DNA of 64,000 nucleotides from an uncultured Lachnospiraceae bacterium (lineage in GTDB: Bacteria; Bacillota; Clostridia; Lachnospirales; Lachnospiraceae): the NCBI GenBank assembly GCA_947631625.1, contig CANRMA010000016.1, forward strand, positions 1 to 64,000. The letters are read 5' to 3'. A program made the position numbers and the translations under genes. A model generated the notes under the pieces. The model made no database searches. It saw only the letters and a list, made by a program, of their open reading frames with translations, and had not been told where the DNA came from. Positions 37,302 through 47,231 of this stretch are shown one piece after another; position 1 is the stretch's first letter; every line of letters starts with the position of its first letter.

Positions 37302-37865
37302 ATGGGAAAGATAACTGTGGAAACATGTGAAATAGAAGGTCTGAAGGTCATCACTCCGACAGTTTTTAAAGATGAGCGGGGATATTTTATGGAAACCTAC
37401 CAGTATGAGGATTTTAAAGCGGCAGGTATCGAACAGGTGTTTGTACAGGACAACCAGTCGGCGTCCGTAAAAGGAGTGCTGCGCGGTCTGCATTTCCAGA
37501 TAAATTATCCTCAGGATAAGCTCGTAAGGGTACTGCAGGGCGAGGTGTTCGACGTTGCGGTGGATATAAGGCCGGGGTCTTCTACTTATGGCAAGTGGTT
37601 CGGAGTCAGGCTGTCCGCCGAGAATAAAAAACAGTTTTTTATACCCAAAAATTTTGCACACGGTTTTCTGGTGCTTTCTGATTATGCTGAATTTGCTTAT
37701 AAATGTACGGATTTTTATCATCCTAACGACGAGGGCGGCATCATATGGAACGATCCCGATATAGGAATCGAGTGGCCGCTTTTATCCGGCATGGAACTCA
37801 TACAGTCCGAGAAAGATACAAAATGGGGCGGCATTAAGGAATTCAGTGAGAAGTACCGGAAATAG
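37302..37865 (+). CDS. rmlC: dTDP-4-dehydrorhamnose 3,5-epimerase
   Basis: 187 residues of the cupin-like RmlC family. VFKDERGYFMETY, FVQDNQSASVKGVLRGLHFQ (with the catalytic His), VRVLQGEVFDVAVDIRPGS and FAHGFLVLSDYAEFAYKCT are all characteristic. It follows the GH25 gene by 22 bp with GGAGG upstream. The reductase rmlD that would complete dTDP-rhamnose is not in the window. Confidence 0.94.
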   Translation: MGKITVETCEIEGLKVITPTVFKDERGYFMETYQYEDFKAAGIEQVFVQDNQSASVKGVLRGLHFQINYPQDKLVRVLQGEVFDVAVDIRPGSSTYGKWFGVRLSAENKKQFFIPKNFAHGFLVLSDYAEFAYKCTDFYHPNDEGGIIWNDPDIGIEWPLLSGMELIQSEKDTKWGGIKEFSEKYRK

Positions 37866-37886
37866 AAGCGGAGATCTCTAAGAAAA

Positions 37887-38939
37887 ATGAGCGCAGATAA
37901 GACGGTTACCAAAAACAATGCAGACAATATAAATAAAAAGAAAAAACACGGTATTTTACCAAAGCCCGCAGCGATCGCCATATTCTGGGGGCTTGGTTTG
38001 ATTTTGGGAATTGTGCTCATAAATCATCACAATCCCCTGGCCGATCAGGCGACCGAAAATATGAAAAAAGTGAGCGGCTGTGTGTTGATTGCGTTCACCT
38101 GCATAATTTTTGCACTTTTTTATGACGGCCTGACCACCATTCCCAAAGAGCTTTTCCAGAGCCGCAGACTGATATGGAAGCTTGCCAAAAACGATTTTAA
38201 AAAGCGTTACGCGGGCTCGTACTTAGGTGTGGTCTGGGCTATGGCGCAGCCTGTCGTAACGGTCGTTATGTATTGGATAGTCTTTGACAGGGTGTTTGAT
38301 ACCAGAAGCCAACTTGTGGCAAGCGGAGTGCAGGTGCCGTATGTGCTTTATCTGACGGCGGGGCTTGTACCGTGGTTTTATTTTTCGGAGGCCATAACGC
38401 AGGGCACAATGGCGCTGCTTGAATACAATTATTTAGTTAAAAAGGTGGTATTTAATATAAGTATACTGCCCATCATAAAAATCGTGGCGGCTACTTTTAT
38501 CCACGTATTTTTTGTATGCATACTTATGATAGTGGCGCTTTTATACGGTTATTATCCGAGCGTGTATACCCTGCAGATATTTTATTACAGCTTCTGCCTG
38601 TTTTTGCTGGTGTTGGCTATGAGCTATTTCACCTGCGCGCTTGTTGTATTTATAAGAGATTTACAACAGATCATAAACATTGCGCTGCAGATAGGAATGT
38701 GGGCCACGCCTATCTTATGGGACATATCCATGCTCAAGACCGATTCCATGAAAGCCTTATTTAAACTAAATCCCATGGTATATATCGTAAACGGTTACAG
38801 AAGCGCGATTTATGAGAAAATCTGGTTTTTTGAGCATTTTTATTCATCCACGTATTTCTGGATATTTACTATAAGCCTGTTCTGCATAGGAACTTTGATA
38901 TTTAAGAAGCTCAGGACGCATTTTGCGGATGTCATGTAA
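37887..38939 (+). CDS. polysaccharide ABC exporter permease (Wzm/TagG-like)
   Basis: 350 residues. A family-specific N-terminal extension of about 85 residues with two membrane helices precedes the ABC-2 permease domain, which starts near IWKLAKNDFKKRYAGSYLGVVW and carries six helices. LNPMVYIVNGYRSAIYEKIW near the end is typical of teichoic acid and O-antigen exporters. It pairs with the ATPase 26 bp downstream and should export a polyprenyl-linked polymer. Confidence 0.92.
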   Translation: MSADKTVTKNNADNINKKKKHGILPKPAAIAIFWGLGLILGIVLINHHNPLADQATENMKKVSGCVLIAFTCIIFALFYDGLTTIPKELFQSRRLIWKLAKNDFKKRYAGSYLGVVWAMAQPVVTVVMYWIVFDRVFDTRSQLVASGVQVPYVLYLTAGLVPWFYFSEAITQGTMALLEYNYLVKKVVFNISILPIIKIVAATFIHVFFVCILMIVALLYGYYPSVYTLQIFYYSFCLFLLVLAMSYFTCALVVFIRDLQQIINIALQIGMWATPILWDISMLKTDSMKALFKLNPMVYIVNGYRSAIYEKIWFFEHFYSSTYFWIFTISLFCIGTLIFKKLRTHFADVM

Positions 38940-38965
38940 AGACTTAGAGGGGCGCGGCGTTTATT

Positions 38966-40249
38966 ATGGAAGAAAATATAGCTATCCGTGTTACGGATCT
39001 GGAAAAAGTGTATAAATTATATAACAAGCCGTCAGACAGGGTAAAAGAGGCTCTTGGTTTTGGCAGGAAAAAGCGGCACACGGTACATCATGCGTTGAAC
39101 GGTATCAATCTTACGATAAAACGTGGGGAAACCGTGGGAATTATCGGGACCAACGGTTCGGGCAAGTCTACCATACTTAAAATAATAACAGGTGTTCTTA
39201 ATCCCACTTCGGGCGAAGTTGAGGTAAACGGCCGTATTTCCGCCTTGCTTGAGTTGGGCGCGGGCTTTAACATGGAATACAGCGGCATGGAAAATATATA
39301 TTTAAACGGCACCATGATAGGCTTTTCCGAAAAGGAGATCGATGAAAAAATCGACGATATCCTGGAATTTGCCGATATCGGGGAATATGTCTACCAGCCT
39401 GTCAAAACTTACTCAAGCGGCATGTTTGTAAGGCTGGCGTTTGCGGTGGCTATAAATATAGAGCCTGAGATACTTATAGTAGATGAGGCGCTTTCGGTAG
39501 GCGACGTCTTTTTTCAGGCGAAATGCTACCATAAATTTGAGGAATTTAAGCAGATGGGCAAGACCATTGTTTTTGTAAGCCACGACCTAAGCAGCATAAG
39601 CAAATACTGTGACAGGGTAGTGCTGCTTAATCAGGGCGTGAAGCTTGGCGAGGGTAAGCCCAAAGAGATGATAGACGCCTATAAGCAGGTGCTTGTAGGG
39701 CAGTATACCGTGCCGGAGACAGAGGGCGGAAGTCTTTTGGACGACGAACAGTTAAGAAGTCTCGCGGCAGGAGAGAAAACATTGACCAAAGAAGTCAATG
39801 AAAACCCCGAACTTTTGGAATACGGTTCTAAAAAAGCGGTAATCACCCAATACTATATTACGGATGAAAAAGGTAATAAAACCGCGGCGATTATCAAGGG
39901 CAGCCGCTTTTCCATCCATATGAAAGTGGAAATGGAGCAGGACATAGCCGCGCCCGTATTCGCTTTTACGATTAAAAATATCAAAGGAACCGAAATAACC
40001 GGCACCAACACCATGTTTGAAAAAGCCTTCCTTTCCTCCGTAAAGGCGGGAGAAAGCAAAGAGATAGTCTTTACGCAGGAAATGAACTTACAGGGCGGGG
40101 ATTATTTGCTGTCCCTGGGCGTGACGGGTTACGAAGGAGACGATTTTACCGTTTACCACAGACTCTACGACGTGCTTAATCTGACCGTAATCTCCGATAA
40201 AGATACGGTGGGCTTCTATGATATGAATTCTAAAATAGAAATAAAGTAA
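38966..40249 (+). CDS. polysaccharide ABC exporter ATPase with C-terminal domain (Wzt-like)
   Basis: 427 residues. The Walker A is IIGTNGSGKSTILK, the signature is YSSGMFVRLAFAVA, and the Walker B region is ILIVDEALSVGD. Residues 250-427 form an extra beta-rich domain (VITQYYITDEKGNKT, FAFTIKNIKGTEITG), like the carbohydrate-binding domain of Wzt. In O9a-type systems that domain recognises a chemical cap on the chain end. The next gene encodes a methyltransferase with a kinase-like part, which fits that mechanism. Confidence 0.92.
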   Translation: MEENIAIRVTDLEKVYKLYNKPSDRVKEALGFGRKKRHTVHHALNGINLTIKRGETVGIIGTNGSGKSTILKIITGVLNPTSGEVEVNGRISALLELGAGFNMEYSGMENIYLNGTMIGFSEKEIDEKIDDILEFADIGEYVYQPVKTYSSGMFVRLAFAVAINIEPEILIVDEALSVGDVFFQAKCYHKFEEFKQMGKTIVFVSHDLSSISKYCDRVVLLNQGVKLGEGKPKEMIDAYKQVLVGQYTVPETEGGSLLDDEQLRSLAAGEKTLTKEVNENPELLEYGSKKAVITQYYITDEKGNKTAAIIKGSRFSIHMKVEMEQDIAAPVFAFTIKNIKGTEITGTNTMFEKAFLSSVKAGESKEIVFTQEMNLQGGDYLLSLGVTGYEGDDFTVYHRLYDVLNLTVISDKDTVGFYDMNSKIEIK

Positions 40250-40266
40250 ATTGTTGATGCGCCTGC

Positions 40267-40458
40267 TGCGAAACTATGATATATGTTATTGAGATTGCAC
40301 AGATTTAACAAAACCCTTGCAGGCCGCTTTCGCCGCGTTGAGCGCAGTAGCGGCACTAAGCTCGGAAATACCTCGCTAACTGCCGACGCGCTCAGAGCGC
40401 CTGCAATGGTGTTTGTTAAATCTGTACAATCAATATACGTTGAGATAGTGTTTCGCAA
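40267..40458. mobile_element. MITE-like inverted-repeat element, copy 3
   Basis: 192 bp bounded by TGCGAAAC and GTTTCGCAA. It shares AATTACCTATC immediately outside its right end with the copy at 59082, so the true element is slightly longer. It lies between the ABC ATPase and methyltransferase genes, 18 bp after the ATPase stop. Confidence 0.8.
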
Positions 40459-40493
40459 TTACCTATCTTTATTTATTTTGCGAGGTTGAATAG

Positions 40494-42686
40494 ATGATAG
40501 AAGAAATCGGAAAACTTAAACTGGATTTAAGCCTTTATCCGGGCGAAGATCTGTATTGCGACGGAGAAATAGAGGATGAGCTTCTGCAGATTGCCCGCGA
40601 TTATTCGCAGGTGGAATATCCGCGCATCATAGAGGAGAGGAAAAACTGGCCCATATTATATCATCTTTCGAAGCTTCGTGAAAATATCGTGGAATGGCTT
40701 CCGATAACGAAAGATATGAAAGTCCTGGAGGTGGGGTCCGGCTGCGGCGCAATCACGGGCGCGTTGGCCGATAAGGCGAAAGAGGTGACCTGTATAGAGC
40801 TTTCCAGAAAAAGGAGCCTTATCAACGCATACAGGCATATGGACTGTGAGAATGTGACCATTCATGTAGGAAATTTTCAGGACATTGAGCCGACGCTGCC
40901 GGATGACTATGATTTAGTATGTCTGATAGGGGTTTTTGAATACGGACAGGCTTATATCGCTTCTGACAATCCTTATGAGGACTATCTTAATATACTCAAA
41001 AAGCATGTAAAAGCGGGCGGACGGATAGCCATAGCCATAGAGAACAGACTGGGTTTAAAGTATTTCGCAGGGTGCAGAGAGGATCATCTGGGGACATGGT
41101 TTTCGGGAATTGAAGGCTATCCTGACGGCGGAGTGGTGCGGACTTTTTCGCGGAACGCGCTTATTAAGATTGCTGAGAAATGCGGCTTTTCCGATGCGGA
41201 AGTGTCTATGTACTATCCATACCCGGACTATAAATTCATGACAAGCATATATTCCGACAAACGCCTGCCCAAAGCCGGGGAACTGTCCGCCAATCTGCGC
41301 AATTTCGACAGGGACAGGCTGCAGCTTTTTGATGAAAAGCTTGTATTCGACACTCTTATAGCAGACGGAGAGTTTCCTCTTTTTTCCAATTCATACATGA
41401 TGATATTAGGACCCGAACCTGATATAGAATATGTCAGATATTCAAATGACAGGGCCGACGGGTTTAAGATAAAAACACAGCTTGTCCGTAAAAAAGCGGT
41501 TATTGATGATGAGCCTGAACGGGAAGACATGGAAAACTGTGTGTCGGAAGACTGTAAAGCTGAAGACGGATATATAAAAGTAATAGAAAAACACCCGTTA
41601 TGTAATGAGGCCATAGAACATATCGAAAAGATGGAAAGCGCTTACGAAAAGCTTACGGAGCGTTATTCGGGTTCAGACCTTAAGATAAACAAATGCAGGC
41701 TTGTTTATGCGCAGCCTGATAATGGGGACGATATAACGGAGCATGATGCGCGGGAAAACGGATCTGACGTAAAAGAGTCTGTTTTTAATGAAATATATGC
41801 GGAATTTGAGTATATAGAAGGCAAAACTCTTGAGGAGTATCTGGACGAGTGTCTTGAAAAAGGCGACACGGATAAATTTCACGCGTTATTTAATGAGTAT
41901 ATGGAAAAAATCTCCTATAATGAACAGCTTCCTGTTTCGGATTACGATCTGATATTTTCCAACATTCTGATATCGCCCGACGGAGACTGGAATGTGATAG
42001 ATTATGAGTGGACTTTCGGAAGGCCGCAGGAAACCAAAGAATCTGCTTTTCGCGCCTTGTATTGTTATATACTTGAAAATGATAAAAGAAACAGGTTAAA
42101 TCCTGATTTAATATTTCAGCGGTTGGGGATCACTGAGAAAGATGCGGAATCATACAGGCAGCAGGAAATGGATTTTCAGAAATATGTCACGGGAAAGCGC
42201 ATGTCGATGGATGAGATAAGAGAGGCCATGGCGCAGCCTGTATATGATCTTGATATGCTGTCCTTGTCCGACCTGACGCAAAGACGAAGTAAAACGGTGC
42301 AGATATATGAGGATGACGGCAATGGTTTTTCTGAGGAAAATTCATATTTCGTGGATATGAGCGCAAATGAAGAAGAATATCTGGAACTTGATGTTAAGGA
42401 CGGGACAAAGGCCCTGCGCATAGATCCCGGCAGCGACTATTGTATAGTTTATATTAAAGAGATAAGATTAAATGAGACTCTGCTTCCGCTTAAGGGAAAA
42501 CACATTTCCGTAAACGGATTTAAGATCGGAGAGGGAGTTTACGCATTCGATACCGCTGATCCTAACATTACGCTGCAGTTGTCGCAGTTTACGGGAATGA
42601 AAGAGAGTATCCTTAAAGTTTACATGCAGATCAGCGCGGTCCCGGAAGAGACTGTGAAGCATATGCAGAAAAGAGGATTGTTTTAA
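40494..42686 (+). CDS. methyltransferase with kinase-like segment, possible chain terminator
   Basis: 730 residues. The N-terminal class I SAM methyltransferase (about 40-260) has VLEVGSGCGAITGALADKA and VCLIGVFEYG. Residues 360-560 contain YDLIFSNILISPDGDWNVID followed by YEW, resembling the catalytic and metal loops of APH/lipopolysaccharide-kinase folds (D-x4-N ... I-D-x-E), preceded by AEFEYIEGKTLEEYLDE. The C-terminal 150 residues are beta-rich. WbdD of E. coli O9a combines methyltransferase and kinase to cap O-antigen read by Wzt. The neighbouring ATPase with a C-terminal domain makes an analogous role plausible here (inference). Confidence 0.75.
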   Translation: MIEEIGKLKLDLSLYPGEDLYCDGEIEDELLQIARDYSQVEYPRIIEERKNWPILYHLSKLRENIVEWLPITKDMKVLEVGSGCGAITGALADKAKEVTCIELSRKRSLINAYRHMDCENVTIHVGNFQDIEPTLPDDYDLVCLIGVFEYGQAYIASDNPYEDYLNILKKHVKAGGRIAIAIENRLGLKYFAGCREDHLGTWFSGIEGYPDGGVVRTFSRNALIKIAEKCGFSDAEVSMYYPYPDYKFMTSIYSDKRLPKAGELSANLRNFDRDRLQLFDEKLVFDTLIADGEFPLFSNSYMMILGPEPDIEYVRYSNDRADGFKIKTQLVRKKAVIDDEPEREDMENCVSEDCKAEDGYIKVIEKHPLCNEAIEHIEKMESAYEKLTERYSGSDLKINKCRLVYAQPDNGDDITEHDARENGSDVKESVFNEIYAEFEYIEGKTLEEYLDECLEKGDTDKFHALFNEYMEKISYNEQLPVSDYDLIFSNILISPDGDWNVIDYEWTFGRPQETKESAFRALYCYILENDKRNRLNPDLIFQRLGITEKDAESYRQQEMDFQKYVTGKRMSMDEIREAMAQPVYDLDMLSLSDLTQRRSKTVQIYEDDGNGFSEENSYFVDMSANEEEYLELDVKDGTKALRIDPGSDYCIVYIKEIRLNETLLPLKGKHISVNGFKIGEGVYAFDTADPNITLQLSQFTGMKESILKVYMQISAVPEETVKHMQKRGLF

Positions 42687-42689
42687 GCC

Positions 42690-45077
42690 ATGGAAGAAAA
42701 AAATTTTTCATATGACTGGGCCGCTTATTATCAGGCTGCCTATGAAAAAGAAAAGAAGAAAAATACGCTGTTGGCAGGCAGGATAGCCGATACTCAGGTT
42801 AAGGAAGAAGAGCTTAGGGCTAATCTTGAGCGTATTGAGAAGAGTATTTTCTGGAAGCTGTCCGCTCCCTTTAGAAAGTGTTATTACGCCGTTTCTTCCG
42901 GGAATAAAGGCGGGAAATCTTCAAACACAAAAATAACAGATGTTATGAAAACTAAGCCCAAGGCCTGTCAAAAGGAGTATCAACAGGAGGTCTTCAGGCA
43001 GAAACACCCGTATCTGCAATGGATAGCGGAGAATGAAGGGGCAGAAGCAGTCGGTGAATATGAAGAAACCGCGTTTATAAACGGTTGGCAAAAGAAAGAG
43101 ATCCCGGGCACCGATCTGTGTATCATAATCTGCGGCAAAGGGATACTCTGCCCACGTAACGAAGAAATAATTAAATCATGGTTTAACAATCATGGAAACT
43201 GTCTTTTTGCATATGCGGACGAAGATTATTATTATGAGGATATTTCCAACCGCATGCATCCTTGGTTCAAACCCGGATGGTCGCCGGATACCCTGCTTTC
43301 TTTTTGTTATATAGGACACATGGTAGTGGTAAGGAAGTCTTTTTATCATGGTTTTTTGGAAGGAGATAAAGCGGGACGCGGTGATTACGCCGATTTTTAT
43401 AAGCTGTGCCTTATGTTGGAGGAAAGGGCTGCTACGTTGGAAGACGGAGACAGGCTGGCGCGTTCCTTGCAGGCAGACGCCAAGGCAGCGCATGACAGGG
43501 TTGGAAATATAGAACAGGTGTTATTTCATAATCTTTTTGAGCCCGATGAGGACGGCGTCAAGCTTTTGGAAGAAGTAAAGCGGCAGGGGGCTGACGTTCT
43601 TGAGGCTGCGGAGAAGCTTCTGCAGACAAAGCTTGAGCAGGGTTACGATATGGAAGGCTGCGGCGCAGAGTATTCCGATATCAGACTGGAAGCGTTGAAA
43701 AGACGGGGCATAAAAGCTCGTCTGCAGACGGGATCGGACCCTGATATATATAACGTGTGTTATGATATAAATATTACAGGCTCGTACAGGGGAAAAGCCG
43801 TAAACAATATGGTATCAGTGATAATTCCGTCAAAGGATCACCCCGATCTGCTAAAGAGCTGCCTGTCGTCTTTTAAGGAGAGGACTGAATACGGAAGCTA
43901 TGAATTTGTGATCGTGGACAACGGAAGTTCCGAAGCCAATAAGGCTTTGGTGGAAGAGCTTTGCGAAGAATACGGCTGTACGTATGTTTATGAGCCTATG
44001 GACTTTAATTTTTCGGCGATGTGCAATCTGGGGGCGAAATATGCTAAGGGAGACTACCTGTTATTTTTGAATGATGATATTGAAGTGATAGAAAAGGACT
44101 GGCTGGGTATAATGCTCGGTCAGGCACAGCAGCCGCATGTGGGCGCGGTCGGGGCCAAGTTGTGGTATGCCGGCAGCAATATCATACAGCATGCGGGGAT
44201 AACCAATATGGGCATAGGCCCGTCGCATAAACTTGCCTCACTTACAGATAACAAGTGTTATTATTATGGCAGGAACCTTCTTACTTATGATGTTATCGGA
44301 GTTACCGCGGCCTGTCTTATGATCGAAAAAAGAAAGTATTTCGAAACGGGCGGCATGGATGAGTCTATGAAAGTTGCCTATAATGATGTGGATTTATGTT
44401 TCAGGCTTATCGAGTCAGGTTACTATAATGTCCTGCGCAATGATGCGGTCTTATTCCACCATGAATCCATGAGCAGGGGGCTAGACAGCGGCGACGACGC
44501 CAAGTGGGAGCGGCTGCTTGAGGAAAAAGAGGTTTTGTATGAAAAACATCCTGATATGAAGGGAAAGGATATTTTTTATAACAGCGGTCTGAATGATGAT
44601 AATGTAAGATATGCCTGCAATTATAAATATGAGCATATGCTTAAGGATAAGACGGTAAGGCCTGTAAAAAGCAGTATCGACAGGCTGCGCAAAGCTAAGA
44701 GAGACGCCATGCATCTTACTGTGGACAGCGCCGGACTTTTGCCTAAAGGAAGCAGGGAAGAGGAAGACATTATTGAGATCTCGGGCTGGAGCTATATAGC
44801 CGGAGAAGATAATTCAAGATATATAAGAAGCGTTCTTTTGCAAAAGGATGAGATAAGAGTCTATACGGCAGAACCCTTTGCCGTGTACAGGGAAGATGTG
44901 GAAAAAGCGTTGACCGATGAAGTCAATGCATTCAATGCGCTCCTTGCGGGATTTGTGCTCCGCATACCTGCCAAGGAACTGGGAGCCGGCTGTTGGAAAA
45001 TAGGCATGCTCGCGGAGGATGCCGAGCATCATAGAAAATTTCTGGCATGGTCCGATAAGGTATTGAAAAAAGACTGA
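42690..45077 (+). CDS. GT2 glycosyltransferase with N-terminal coiled coil
   Basis: 795 residues. Residues 1-60 are a coiled coil ending in the family motif IFWKLSAPFRK. An unassigned region (90-290) looks like a degenerate first transferase domain. The active GT2 domain starts at VSVIIPSKDHPDLLKSCLSS (near 372) and has DYLLFLNDDIE as its DxD-like motif, then DVDLCFRLIESGYYN and FHHESMSRG. The last 130 residues form a separate beta domain. Similar enzymes build rhamnan-type wall polymers. It follows the methyltransferase gene by 3 bp. Confidence 0.88.
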   Translation: MEEKNFSYDWAAYYQAAYEKEKKKNTLLAGRIADTQVKEEELRANLERIEKSIFWKLSAPFRKCYYAVSSGNKGGKSSNTKITDVMKTKPKACQKEYQQEVFRQKHPYLQWIAENEGAEAVGEYEETAFINGWQKKEIPGTDLCIIICGKGILCPRNEEIIKSWFNNHGNCLFAYADEDYYYEDISNRMHPWFKPGWSPDTLLSFCYIGHMVVVRKSFYHGFLEGDKAGRGDYADFYKLCLMLEERAATLEDGDRLARSLQADAKAAHDRVGNIEQVLFHNLFEPDEDGVKLLEEVKRQGADVLEAAEKLLQTKLEQGYDMEGCGAEYSDIRLEALKRRGIKARLQTGSDPDIYNVCYDINITGSYRGKAVNNMVSVIIPSKDHPDLLKSCLSSFKERTEYGSYEFVIVDNGSSEANKALVEELCEEYGCTYVYEPMDFNFSAMCNLGAKYAKGDYLLFLNDDIEVIEKDWLGIMLGQAQQPHVGAVGAKLWYAGSNIIQHAGITNMGIGPSHKLASLTDNKCYYYGRNLLTYDVIGVTAACLMIEKRKYFETGGMDESMKVAYNDVDLCFRLIESGYYNVLRNDAVLFHHESMSRGLDSGDDAKWERLLEEKEVLYEKHPDMKGKDIFYNSGLNDDNVRYACNYKYEHMLKDKTVRPVKSSIDRLRKAKRDAMHLTVDSAGLLPKGSREEEDIIEISGWSYIAGEDNSRYIRSVLLQKDEIRVYTAEPFAVYREDVEKALTDEVNAFNALLAGFVLRIPAKELGAGCWKIGMLAEDAEHHRKFLAWSDKVLKKD

Positions 45078-45138
45078 TATGCATTGAATGCATAATACCG
45101 GGTTTTGAAAGAGACCCGGCTGTGATTGGAGAGGCAGT

Positions 45139-47184
45139 ATGGAGAATATGCAGGAAAACATGGAAAGCGCAAAGGATCTGCGCTACTATAAGGATATGTA
45201 TGAAAGCGAATGTAAAAAAGGCCGCCTTCTGGAGCAGAAACTTGCTGCCGGGCAGCAGAGCGCCGCGTATATGGAGCAGAAACTTGCCAGGATAAAAGGC
45301 AGCGTTTTCTGGAAATATTCAGGGCCTCTGCGTTCTTTTGCGCACAAGATACAAAGGACAAGAGAGCGTATCGGCTATTATGGCAGCATTAAGGGAGTTC
45401 TGCGCAAACTTGACGCCAAGCGTATAGAAAAAAAGGCCCGCGCAGGCCACGGAAGCGCAAGCTTCCCGTCGGCGCAGGAGGCTGAGAGACAGAGAGAGAC
45501 GGTTTTTCCGAAGAATATAAAATTCAGTATACTTGTACCGCTCTATAATACGCCTGAAAAATTTTTAACACAGGCAATTGATTCCGTGCTCGCGCAGACT
45601 TATGAAAACTGGGAACTTTGTCTGGCGGACGGTTCCGACCGCGGGCATGAGTATATTGAGAACGTGTGCAGGGAATATATTGAAAAAGACAGGGAATATC
45701 TGAATAAGCATCCTGAGCTTTTGGAGAAGGTCGGCGTCAAAGGACGTATTATATATGAGCGGCTGGAAAAAAATGAAGGTATATCGGGAAATACCAACCG
45801 CGCGTTGGCTATGGCGGGCGGAGATTATATAGGCTTGTTTGACCATGACGACATACTGCATCCTTCTGTTTTGTTCGAATATATGAAAGCGATATGCGGG
45901 CAGGGGGCAGACTATATATACTGCGATGAAGCCACTTTTCACGGCAACGGCATCGACAACATGATCACGCTTCATTTTAAGCCGGATTTTGCGATAGATA
46001 ATCTGCGCGCCAATAATTATATCTGTCATTTCAGCGTATTTGACAGAAAACTGCTTGATGACGGCGCGCTTTTCCGTTCACGCTTTGACGGAAGTCAGGA
46101 CCATGACATGATCCTGCGCCTGACGGATAAGGCGCGCAAGATCGTTCATGTCCCTAAGCTCATGTATTACTGGCGTTCCCATAAAGGAAGCGTGGCGTCC
46201 GACATAAACGCCAAGAGCTATGCGATAGACGCAGCCAAAGGCGCGGTAGCAGATCATCTGAGGCGCAAAGGCTTTGAAAATTTTGAGATCACCTCTACCA
46301 AGGCATTTGAGACTATCTTCAGAATACGTTACGAGATTGAAAGAGAAGCAAAAATAACAATCGTTATTCCAAATAAAGACCACTGCGACGACTTAAAACG
46401 CTGTGTTTCTTCGATATTGGAGATGAGCAGTTATGATAATTATGACATCGTGATAGTGGAAAATAATTCAATAACAGATGATATTTTTAAATATTATGAA
46501 GAACTGTCGCAAAATCCCCGTATAAAAGTATTAACTTATGAGGGTGAGTTTAATTACTCGCGTATCAACAATTTCGGAGTGGCGCATGCCGACGGGGACT
46601 ATATTATCTTACTTAATAACGATACGCAGGTCATAACCATAAACTGGATGGAAGAACTGCTCATGTATGCGCAGAGAGAAGATGTGGGAGCCGTGGGCTG
46701 TAAGCTTTATTATGAAGATAAGACGATACAGCATGCAGGCGTCGTCATTGGGCTTGGCGCCCACAGGACCGCCGGACACAGCCATTACAGGGTAAGCAGC
46801 AATAATCTCGGATATATGGGAAGGCTGTGCTATGCGCAGGATGTCAGCGCGGTTACGGGCGCCTGCCTTATGGTAAAAAAGGAGCTTTATTACAGGGTCG
46901 GCGGTCTTGATGAAAGCTTCGCGGTCTCGCTCAATGACGTGGATTTCTGTCTGAGGCTTATGGAAGCGGGATATCTTAACGTATTTACGCCTTTTGCGGA
47001 GCTTTATCATTATGAGTCCGTATCAAGAGGATCGGATGCCGAGGGGGAGAAGGCCGCAAGATATAATGAAGAGTCGGAGCGTTTCCGTCGGAGATGGCAT
47101 GAGATACTTGAAAAAGGCGATCCATATTATAATATTAATTTTTCACTCGACAGAAGCGACTTTGCTTTGAAAATTAATGCATAG
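45139..47184 (+). CDS. two-domain GT2 glycosyltransferase
   Basis: 681 residues. A coiled coil (about 1-60) ends in SVFWKYSGPLRSF, the same motif as in the preceding gene. The first GT2 domain begins at FSILVPLYNTPEKFLTQAID with GLFDHDDILHP; the second begins at ITIVIPNKDHCDDLKRCVSS (near 406) with DYIILLNNDTQVI and NDVDFCLRLMEAGY. Two active sites in one chain suggest that it adds two linkages or polymerises a disaccharide. The second domain start is encoded over an ATAAC-N4-GTTAT palindrome. Confidence 0.9.
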   Translation: MENMQENMESAKDLRYYKDMYESECKKGRLLEQKLAAGQQSAAYMEQKLARIKGSVFWKYSGPLRSFAHKIQRTRERIGYYGSIKGVLRKLDAKRIEKKARAGHGSASFPSAQEAERQRETVFPKNIKFSILVPLYNTPEKFLTQAIDSVLAQTYENWELCLADGSDRGHEYIENVCREYIEKDREYLNKHPELLEKVGVKGRIIYERLEKNEGISGNTNRALAMAGGDYIGLFDHDDILHPSVLFEYMKAICGQGADYIYCDEATFHGNGIDNMITLHFKPDFAIDNLRANNYICHFSVFDRKLLDDGALFRSRFDGSQDHDMILRLTDKARKIVHVPKLMYYWRSHKGSVASDINAKSYAIDAAKGAVADHLRRKGFENFEITSTKAFETIFRIRYEIEREAKITIVIPNKDHCDDLKRCVSSILEMSSYDNYDIVIVENNSITDDIFKYYEELSQNPRIKVLTYEGEFNYSRINNFGVAHADGDYIILLNNDTQVITINWMEELLMYAQREDVGAVGCKLYYEDKTIQHAGVVIGLGAHRTAGHSHYRVSSNNLGYMGRLCYAQDVSAVTGACLMVKKELYYRVGGLDESFAVSLNDVDFCLRLMEAGYLNVFTPFAELYHYESVSRGSDAEGEKAARYNEESERFRRRWHEILEKGDPYYNINFSLDRSDFALKINA

Positions 47185-47231
47185 TGTGATATTATATATG
47201 AAAAGGAAATTTTTATATGGAGGTAAGGAGT

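Noticed and set aside
33725-40489. Open frames of 60-90 codons within the inverted-repeat elements (for example 33725-33925 plus, 40216-40458 minus, 59082-59363 plus) with similar translations
   Set aside because: The similarity comes from the shared repeat DNA. The frames have no ribosome binding sites and read through palindromic arms, and they differ in length and frame between copies.
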